From Candidatus Fermentibacteraceae bacterium (GTDB lineage: Bacteria > Fermentibacterota > Fermentibacteria > Fermentibacterales > JCC-6): DNA of 7,962 bases. The notes beneath the pieces were generated by a model. That model did not search any database. It had not been told where the DNA came from and saw only the letters and a program-made list of their open reading frames with translations. How positions within the stretch are numbered: the stretch's first letter is position 1; every line of letters begins with the position of its first letter. Where the stretch lies: the NCBI GenBank assembly GCA_030596465.1, contig JAUVJW010000076.1:1-7962 (forward strand), given 5' to 3'. Below are positions 1 through 5,686 of the stretch, one piece after another. The translations under genes and the position numbers were made by a program.

Positions 1-1
1 A

Positions 2-1285
2 AGAGAATTTTACCACTGCCAGATCTCCATTGCCTCCACCGAAAGCATCCCGGGAGAATGTTGCTATTATCGAGTTGTCATCGAGGAATTCCACAGCAGA
101 TGCGGTTGTTCTGCGGTCACCATAGACGCTCAGATCCAGTATATCTCCATTGGAGCTCATAAGAGTTACTGCATTTGCCCCGGAGGTGCTGTCTTTACCG
201 ACGTGAATGATGGTTCCATCCTGTGCAGTTGCCATGCAGCGGGATTCAATGTTCTTTCGAAGAAGAAAGTGCTGTACTTCACCGCCGGAAGCATTAAAGC
301 TGATGAAATGCGATGACCGAAATTCGGGGGTTAGTATCCGAACGGTGAATGAAGCCACAGCATTGCTGTCCGGAAGCCATCTGAGTGCAGATATATCAGG
401 CTGTATTGCTCCCGGCAGATCGATCCACTTTTCAGATTCCCAGAGAATATTACCTGCTGCATCAAATCTGATCGCTTTAAAGGTAAAACCTGTATGCTGC
501 ATATCGGCATATGTGGCAAAGACTGCAATGCAGCCATTGTCCGCAGTTGCAAGCAGCAGGGGTTTGCATTCCCCGGAAAGGGAATCTGACCAGTTGTGGA
601 GTAAACGGCCGGTACTGTCGAACTGCGCTACCCAGAACTCACTCCAGAAACCCCAGTCCCATGTGCCGGTTGCTGTAAAACCGCCATCTGATCCGGGTAT
701 GATGTCTGTGGCATAGTTCCAGCAGTCTGTGCCCCCTGCAACAAGATTAATAAGGCTACAATCAGTTTTCGGTGATTCTTTTCCGAGAAGCAGGATAGAT
801 GCCGCAGCCAGAAGAAGAACCGCTCCTGTTATGGTTATCCAGGCAAGTTTTCTTCTTGGCGCAGACGGCAGTATTTCGATTTCCGGTGATTCTCCGGAGA
901 TTCTGTTCAGCGCAGATATTATCTCGGGTGTCTTTGTTTTTTGTGCAGTGCAGTCAAGCCACTGGTGTGAGTTGGTAAAGTACTTGATACCTTTCGATAT
1001 TTCGCTCTTTCCGAATACCAGAGGAACAATTGGTGTTTTCAGGTTGGTTGCTATATCAAGTTCGTTCCGTATCTGCCATGAGTCATTTGCATTCCCTGAA
1101 TAAACAAGAACAAGAGCCGCCGATGTGGCTATTGCGGTATAAATGCATTCAGCCCAGTCGGATCCAGCCTGAATATCTCTTGATGATATCCAGCACTTGT
1201 ATCCACTGCTCTCCAGCTGCTCCACAAGCTTTCCAGCCATTTTGGCATCATTGCTTGAGTGACAGATAAATACCCGTTTGTTCAT
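2..1285 (-). CDS. TIR domain-transmembrane-beta-propeller protein, 3' end outside window (paralogue of the gene at 2957-5149)
   Basis: The frame is open without interruption from ATG at 1285 to the window edge, giving 428 residues. Residues 1-115 form a TIR domain: MNKRVFICHSSND start, GYKCWISSRD near 29-38, and an IRNELDIA helix carrying Glu75, which aligns with the catalytic Glu of NAD-cleaving TIR domains. It ends with the KYFTNSHQWLDC block at 101-112. Residues 147-167 are one hydrophobic span after an Arg/Lys cluster (PRRK), with no signal peptide. This predicts the TIR domain in the cytosol and the rest outside the membrane. From about residue 184 come propeller-like repeats, about four and a half of them in view, of the kind 'D..G......G....WVAQFDSTGRLL'. 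It aligns without gaps to the neighbouring 730-residue paralogue over at least residues 1-252. The start is supported by AAGG about 8 nt upstream. The substrate, ligand and biological role are unknown. NADase activity or TIR scaffolding is inference from the family. Confidence 0.88.
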   Translation of the reverse strand, partial: MNKRVFICHSSNDAKMAGKLVEQLESSGYKCWISSRDIQAGSDWAECIYTAIATSAALVLVYSGNANDSWQIRNELDIATNLKTPIVPLVFGKSEISKGIKYFTNSHQWLDCTAQKTKTPEIISALNRISGESPEIEILPSAPRRKLAWITITGAVLLLAAASILLLGKESPKTDCSLINLVAGGTDCWNYATDIIPGSDGGFTATGTWDWGFWSEFWVAQFDSTGRLLHNWSDSLSGECKPLLLATADNGCIAVFATYADMQHTGFTFKAIRFDAAGNILWESEKWIDLPGAIQPDISALRWLPDSNAVASFTVRILTPEFRSSHFISFNASGGEVQHFLLRKNIESRCMATAQDGTIIHVGKDSTSGANAVTLMSSNGDILDLSVYGDRRTTASAVEFLDDNSIIATFSRDAFGGGNGDLAVVKFS

Positions 1286-1324
1286 TCAGCTGACCTTGCG
1301 TTTACTTTAAAAATTAACCCCGTT

Positions 1325-1354
1325 AAGATAGTAGTATACAAAAGAACAAATCAA
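1325..1354 (-). promoter_or_regulatory. Weak candidate sigma70-type promoter for the partial TIR gene
   Basis: Read on the minus strand, TTGATT (1349-1354) and TATCTT (1325-1330) are separated by 18 nt. Each matches 4 of 6 consensus bases. They lie about 40 nt upstream of the TIR start codon. The area is AT-rich, so chance matches are likely; an overlapping TATACT lies in the spacer without a good -35 partner. Confidence 0.22.
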
Positions 1355-1532
1355 TGTGCTCTTGTCGTAACAAAGCTTTCAGTCCTCTGGTAATGGTATT
1401 TATATGATGAATTGAGACATGGTCAGTTTGAGGATTAACTCAGTTCATCCGGAATGGATAATTCTCAAGATTATGGAAGAGAAATCTGTTCTTGCGTAAT
1501 AGGGCGGAGTTAATTATCTAAGGTGGAATATT

Positions 1533-1561
1533 TTTACTGTAGTTGAGTGTTTTGTTCTAAT
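1533..1561 (+). promoter_or_regulatory. Candidate sigma70-type promoter for the fabF-like gene
   Basis: TTTACT (1533-1538, 4 of 6 matches to the -35 consensus) and TCTAAT (1556-1561, 5 of 6 matches to the -10 consensus) are separated by exactly 17 nt. Transcription would begin near 1568, leaving a very short leader that just contains the AAGGA ribosome-binding site at 1570-1574. This is pattern matching only. Confidence 0.38.
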
Positions 1562-1584
1562 TGTTTTCTAAGGAATTTTTATTC

Positions 1585-2823
1585 ATGAATGAACACAGGG
1601 TTGTTATCACAGGTCTTGGCGCTGTAACGCCGCTGGGTACAGGTGTTGAGGAGTCCTTTAATGGATTTCTTGAGGGGCGAAACGGAATTGCCAGGGTTAC
1701 TCATTTTGATGTAACTGATTATCGTTCAAAGCTTGCCGCGGAGGTTAGCGACTTTCAGGTTGAGGATTGGATTGACAGGAAATCAGCAAGGCGTATGGAC
1801 AGGTTTACGCAGTTTGCCATGGTAGCGTCAGCAATGGCAATGGAAGATTCCGGACTGGATTCTTTTAACAACAACAGAGCTGGTGTAGTGATTGGCTCTG
1901 GAATTGGAGGCGCCCAGGCTCTCGATGAAGGGTATTCCACTCTCGGTGAGAAAGGCCCACGGAGTTTGAGTCCTTTTCTTGTGTCCAGGATGCTTGTGAA
2001 CATGGCCGCTGCTCTGGTTTCCATTAAGTACGGTTTTAAAGGTCATCTATCTGCTCCATCGGTGGCATGTTCCACTGGATCAAATGCAATAGGCGACGCT
2101 TTTAGAATCATACAGAGGGGAGATGCCGATGTTATGCTCGCGGGCAGTTCAGAAGCGTGTATTTCCCCACTTCCTTACGGCGCTTTTTGTTCCACCCGGT
2201 CAATGACCCCCAGTGAATCACCCGAAAATGCAAGCAGGCCGTTTGATAAAAATCGCAATGGTTTTGTTATGGGTGAGGGTGCGGGCATTGTTCTTCTTGA
2301 GAATTTGAATCACGCTTTGGGGCGTGGAGCCAGAATTTATGGTGAAATCGCCGGATATGGCAATACCGCTGACGCTTATCATCTTACAGCCCCGGAGCCT
2401 GAGAGTGATGGTATGATTCGTGTCATGCTGGCGGCATTGAAAGATGCTGATCTGGAGCGCGAGGACATTGGTTACATAAACGCGCACGGTACATCTACGG
2501 TACTGAATGACAAGTGCGAGAGTGCGGCAATCGGTAAGGTGTTTGGCGAACATGCGGCTTCCCTTAAGGTCAGCTCAATAAAATCAATGATCGGTCATCT
2601 TATGGCGGCGGCAGGCGCTGTGGAATTAGTATCCACAGTTATGAGCGTGTATACAGGCAGAATTCCGCCAACCATTAATTACCGTGAACCTGATCCTGAT
2701 TGCACCCTTGACTATGTAACGGCCGGGGCTGAATCGCTGAATCTGAGAGCGGCAATGAGCAATTCCTTCGGCTTTGGCGGTGGAAACGCATGTCTTATTG
2801 TAAGGAAGTATGATGGTGTTTGA
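1585..2823 (+). CDS. fabF: Beta-ketoacyl-[acyl-carrier-protein] synthase II (FabF-type)
   Basis: This cytosolic enzyme condenses malonyl-ACP with a growing acyl-ACP, releasing CO2, in type II fatty-acid elongation. The protein has 412 residues, the usual FabF length, and begins RVVITGLGAVTPLG. The thiolase-fold catalytic triad is intact: nucleophile Cys162 in VACSTGSNAIGDA, His301 in NAHGTST, and Lys333/His338 in SIKSMIGHLMAAAGA. The glycine-rich NSFGFGGGN loop is near 393-401. Small departures from typical FabF are CSTGS for CATGT around the nucleophile, GGGN for GGTN, and VLND after the first His motif. ATG at 1585 is preferred over an in-frame TTG at 1561, because AAGGA (1570-1574) sits 10 nt upstream and family homology begins here. 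It stands alone, without acpP, fabD or fabG beside it, and lies between two TIR paralogues on the opposite strand. A role in a specialised lipid or polyketide pathway cannot be excluded. Confidence 0.93.
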   Translation: MNEHRVVITGLGAVTPLGTGVEESFNGFLEGRNGIARVTHFDVTDYRSKLAAEVSDFQVEDWIDRKSARRMDRFTQFAMVASAMAMEDSGLDSFNNNRAGVVIGSGIGGAQALDEGYSTLGEKGPRSLSPFLVSRMLVNMAAALVSIKYGFKGHLSAPSVACSTGSNAIGDAFRIIQRGDADVMLAGSSEACISPLPYGAFCSTRSMTPSESPENASRPFDKNRNGFVMGEGAGIVLLENLNHALGRGARIYGEIAGYGNTADAYHLTAPEPESDGMIRVMLAALKDADLEREDIGYINAHGTSTVLNDKCESAAIGKVFGEHAASLKVSSIKSMIGHLMAAAGAVELVSTVMSVYTGRIPPTINYREPDPDCTLDYVTAGAESLNLRAAMSNSFGFGGGNACLIVRKYDGV

Positions 2824-2845
2824 TTACAATGAATTATGCGGGAGA

Positions 2846-2892
2846 AGAGCATGAACACCAGCCTGGTATTTTGTATGGTGCTCTGTTGTTTT
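2846..2892 (+). terminator. Weak candidate terminator downstream of fabF
   Basis: AGAGCA (2846-2851) can pair with TGCTCT (2879-2884), enclosing a small ACCA/TGGT inner stem, and is followed by GTTGTTTT. The long, loosely paired loop makes it a poor intrinsic terminator. A second short hairpin, ACCAC-GAG-GTGGT (2893-2905), lies beside it and lacks a T-tract on either strand. The gap between these two convergent genes needs transcription to stop, which is the main reason for listing it. Confidence 0.25.
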
Positions 2893-2956
2893 ACCACGAG
2901 GTGGTTGTACCTCTGAATCAGTAAACTCATAACTGAACCCTGTGCTTTTGGTTGAT

Positions 2957-5149
2957 CTACCAGCTTCTGCGAAAAACTCTGATGTTGTCTACCCTGTGAG
3001 GCGCGGATGTTGAGTTGCCGTTAACAAAGAATCTCAGGGAATCAGGTTCATCCAGAGAAGGCATTGTGCACAGCAGGCTGTCATTTATCAGAAAAAATAC
3101 GGAATCCACATAGTTCTCAATTGTAAAAAGCAGGGGTACAGTTTGAGTAAGTCTGATGGGTTCAGTGAATACCGAACAGGGCGAGATTCTTCCAGAGGTA
3201 ATTGTCAACACCTGTTCCGGGGAGTAATCCCATCTGAATTCACAGTCGGTTTCTTCCTGAAGTACCGTAGCAGGATCGTGTTCAGTCGTACCGATTGATA
3301 CCCAGCCACTTTCTGATGTTGATGTATTGACCGGAACGGTTATCTCGGCTTCAATACAAAGCCCTGAAACCAGTTTGAGTGATTCTCTCATCACAACTGG
3401 AACAACACTTATGGTCAGGGCGAAGTTGTCGGCGCTGTCGGGGGTTACAACAGGAGGATTGTTTTCATTGGAACCAACCATCCAGAACGATTGACCGATG
3501 AATCCAGTTTCCCAGTCTTCAGCAAAAATATCAATACCCAGTGTGCATGAATCGTTGTATTCTCCGTCTGGAGTCATTTCCAGGAACCATGCGCTCCTCT
3601 GGCCGAAACATGTGGTTGAACCAGCAAGAAGCAGGGTTCCATCCGTTCTGCTATCCACTGACAGAATGTGGTCGTCTCCGTCTGTGTTAATGATTGACTC
3701 CCAAAGAAGTTTACCCGATTTATTCAGGCAGAGAACTCTTCCATCTGTCTCGCCGTTATTGTTGGAAGCTGTTGCCCCAACCAGAATAACGGAACCATCG
3801 GGTTGAATGGCTATGTCTGTTATTGTGCCCTGGATAAGATTATCAAATGTGTTTTCCCACACTATCTCAAAATCCTCAGAGAATTTGATTACCGATAGCG
3901 CGCCATTTTCGCCACCGGTTGTGCCTGAGGCAATTACCGAGTTATCGGGATTGTATTCAACACAGCTGATGGATTGTCGCAGGTTACTTTGTGTAGTGCG
4001 TATTTGCTGTCCTTCAGAATCAAGTACTCTGATTGTGCTGGTACCATCGATGATATTTTTACTTACATGAAGGATTTCACCGTTAACTGAGGTTGTCATA
4101 CACAGAGTATTCATGTTGCCGGGAACTGTAAAGATTGCTCCAGTACCGGTTGAGGCGTCAAGTTCCGCAAAATAGATTGCGTGTTGGTTATCCGTTGACG
4201 ATCTAACGGTAAATGAGGCGATAGCTGTACTGTCCGGAAGCCAGCACAGGGTTGACAGAAGAGGTTCACCTTCCCCCGTGTGATCTATTCTCCGTGTTGT
4301 TTCCCACAAAACATCACCCAGTGGATTTAACCTTACAGCTCTAAATGCAAAGCCGTACTGATCCGCTTCCGAGAAGTTGACATAAACGGTTATACAGCCA
4401 CCGCTGGCCGTGGGCAGGAAAAGGGGTTTACAACTGCCGGAAAGAGAATCGGACCAGGTGTAGACGAGTCTGCCGGAACCGTCAAAGTGCGCTACCCACA
4501 TTTCGCTCCAGTAACCCCAGTCCCACGCGCCGGTTACAATGGTACTTCCATTTTTTCCGTGAGTTATATCAGAGGCATAGTCCCAGGAGTCTCTTCCCCC
4601 AACCGCTATGTTGAACAGATTCCCGGTATTTGTGTTCGATTTGTTTCCCGCAAGAAATAAAAAAGCAAATGTCATAATAAGCAATAGACCTGATATCAAC
4701 ATCCACTTCTTCTTTTTTATACCGGAGGAAACCGGTTTTTCCCGGGATGGAGGTTCTTTTGCCAGGCTGAATAGAGCATAAGCGATTTCCCGGGTATTTG
4801 TCTGATGGGTTGTGCAGTCTATCCATTGCCGGGAGTGTGTGTAATATTTGATGCTTTTTGAAATTGGAGCATCGCGGAATTTCAGGGGAATAATGGGGAT
4901 TCTTTGATTTGCCGCGATGTCCAGTTCACTTCGTATGTGCAGGGACTCAGTCGCGTTTTCTGAGAATACCAGCAGAACTGCTGTTGAATCAAGGATTGCG
5001 GAGTAAACAGATTTTTCCCTGTCGGATCTCACCGGAACATCTCTGGAAGCTATCCAGCATTTGTATCCGCCGGCCTCCAGTTCTTCGACAAGGGTTTCCG
5101 CCAGATTAATGTCCCGGCTGGAATAGCAGACAAAGAACTGTTTATCCAT
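2957..5149 (-). CDS. Receptor-like TIR protein: cytosolic TIR, one transmembrane helix, seven-repeat beta-propeller, C-terminal concanavalin-like domain
   Basis: The complete protein has 730 residues. The TIR domain covers about 3-115 (FFVCYSSRD; GYKCWIASRD; HIRSELDIA with Glu75 at the catalytic position; KYYTHSRQWIDC). A KKKK cluster at 145-148 precedes a hydrophobic span at 149-167, predicting TIR inside and the remainder outside the membrane. About seven repeats of roughly 45-50 residues follow, beginning near 187, 240, 299, 348, 395, 443 and 496. Each has a pattern like 'IQPDGSVILVGAT...VLCLNKSGKLLWE', matching a seven-bladed propeller. Residues 540-730 run from FAEDWETG to DNIRVFRR, a layout seen in LamG/concanavalin-type jelly rolls. 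ATG 5149 is chosen because AAGGAGGA lies 7 nt upstream; an in-frame ATG at 5185 has no SD. Many TIR domains cleave NAD+ or act as scaffolds; neither is shown here. The ligand is unknown. It may share a transcript with the upstream IMPACT-family gene (72-nt gap). Confidence 0.9.
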   Translation of the reverse strand: MDKQFFVCYSSRDINLAETLVEELEAGGYKCWIASRDVPVRSDREKSVYSAILDSTAVLLVFSENATESLHIRSELDIAANQRIPIIPLKFRDAPISKSIKYYTHSRQWIDCTTHQTNTREIAYALFSLAKEPPSREKPVSSGIKKKKWMLISGLLLIMTFAFLFLAGNKSNTNTGNLFNIAVGGRDSWDYASDITHGKNGSTIVTGAWDWGYWSEMWVAHFDGSGRLVYTWSDSLSGSCKPLFLPTASGGCITVYVNFSEADQYGFAFRAVRLNPLGDVLWETTRRIDHTGEGEPLLSTLCWLPDSTAIASFTVRSSTDNQHAIYFAELDASTGTGAIFTVPGNMNTLCMTTSVNGEILHVSKNIIDGTSTIRVLDSEGQQIRTTQSNLRQSISCVEYNPDNSVIASGTTGGENGALSVIKFSEDFEIVWENTFDNLIQGTITDIAIQPDGSVILVGATASNNNGETDGRVLCLNKSGKLLWESIINTDGDDHILSVDSRTDGTLLLAGSTTCFGQRSAWFLEMTPDGEYNDSCTLGIDIFAEDWETGFIGQSFWMVGSNENNPPVVTPDSADNFALTISVVPVVMRESLKLVSGLCIEAEITVPVNTSTSESGWVSIGTTEHDPATVLQEETDCEFRWDYSPEQVLTITSGRISPCSVFTEPIRLTQTVPLLFTIENYVDSVFFLINDSLLCTMPSLDEPDSLRFFVNGNSTSAPHRVDNIRVFRRSW

Positions 5150-5156
5150 TTCCGTA

Positions 5157-5164
5157 TCCTCCTT
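5157..5164 (-). promoter_or_regulatory. Strong ribosome-binding site fixing the start of the 730-residue TIR protein
   Basis: The minus strand reads AAGGAGGA followed by TACGGAA and then ATG at 5149. This is a near-perfect anti-SD complement at normal spacing. It decides against the upstream in-frame ATG at 5185, which would add 12 residues and has no SD. Confidence 0.8.
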
Positions 5165-5221
5165 CTCTGCAATCAGTGAGAACATTGAAATATACTTTGT
5201 GAGTGAAGTGAGGGCAGATGC

Positions 5222-5617
5222 CTATTTTGTATTCAGGACGGAAGAGAATTCTGTGAGCAGTTCTTTTGTGCTGTTACGGTAGATTCTGAAGCGAAGACCT
5301 CCAAGGTGTTTGCCACCGTACCATCTGGCTACAAGGATGAGGCAGTTAACAGCATTCATGTTCCTCATGACTTCCAGAATGCAATTGCCTGAACCTGATT
5401 CTCCGCCGTCATTTTTAAATTCAGCACCATCAGAAAGACGGATTGCCCAGCTTAAGTGGCTGGCTTTCTTCATCTTGAACTGTTTTGAAAGAGATTTTAC
5501 TGCTATGGATCGATCGTTACCAGATGCAAAGGGCGCGCCACAGGCCAGAAACCGACTTTGCTTTTCCAGAACAGGCGTTCCGGAAACGGTTTCCTTCAGG
5601 GTTCGTGCAGTTCCTAT
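5222..5617 (-). CDS. Single-domain IMPACT/YigZ-family protein with an apparent ATA start
   Basis: Recognisable blocks of the IMPACT N-terminal family (UPF0029; YigZ in bacteria, IMPACT/Yih1 in eukaryotes) run through this frame: EKQSRFLA near residues 18-25, ASHLSWAIRL at 52-61, NDGGESGSGNCIL at 69-81 and VARWYGGKHLGGLRFRIY at 96-113. The last block resembles the eukaryotic RWYGG..LG..RF form more than the YigZ GGLVRAY form. At 131 residues it has only this domain and lacks the DUF1949 half of typical YigZ (about 200 residues). The frame is open back to 5687, but contains no ATG, GTG or TTG upstream of 5473. ATG 5473 would delete the conserved first block. A GGAGGT site at 5623-5628 lies 5 nt before ATA at 5617-5615, which I take as the likely start. 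CTG at 5599 is an alternative. The molecular function is unclear; eukaryotic relatives regulate translation through GCN1. It follows the oxidase gene on the same strand. Confidence 0.72.
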   Translation of the reverse strand: MGTARTLKETVSGTPVLEKQSRFLACGAPFASGNDRSIAVKSLSKQFKMKKASHLSWAIRLSDGAEFKNDGGESGSGNCILEVMRNMNAVNCLILVARWYGGKHLGGLRFRIYRNSTKELLTEFSSVLNTK

Positions 5618-5622
5618 TAGAA

Positions 5623-5628
5623 ACCTCC
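5623..5628 (-). promoter_or_regulatory. Shine-Dalgarno GGAGGT preceding a non-standard ATA start
   Basis: The minus strand reads GGAGGT, TTCTA, then ATA, in the IMPACT frame. The spacing of 5 nt is normal for initiation. No ATG lies anywhere in 5474-5686 on this strand in any frame, and no in-frame GTG or TTG, so this site is the best evidence for where translation begins. Confidence 0.6.
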
Positions 5629-5686
5629 GGCTTGAGACCTGTGACGCGCTTGTCCGAAGACCGCTGGAATATATGAACCTGTGAGG

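Noticed and set aside
207..716. Plus-strand open frame of 169 codons
   Set aside because: It lies entirely opposite the partial TIR-propeller gene, whose minus-strand frame is continuous and clearly homologous to its paralogue; the plus-strand product resembles nothing known.
1561..1584. TTG at 1561 as start of FabF
   Set aside because: It would add eight residues outside family homology, has no SD, and would overlap the best -10 candidate.
1286..1584. Possible small gene or RNA in the fabF upstream gap
   Set aside because: I found no SD-supported frame, tRNA-like fold or strong hairpin, only AT-rich sequence with weak promoter matches.
5150..5185. ATG at 5185 as start of the 730-residue TIR protein
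   Set aside because: No SD lies before it, while AAGGAGGA sits correctly before ATG 5149, and the paralogue also begins at the equivalent residue.
5222..5473. IMPACT-family gene starting at ATG 5473
   Set aside because: This start removes the conserved EKQSRFLA block and has no good SD; the longer frame with GGAGGT upstream fits the family better.
5310..5684. Plus-strand open frame of 124 codons
   Set aside because: It is antisense to the IMPACT-family gene, whose minus-strand frame carries several conserved family motifs.
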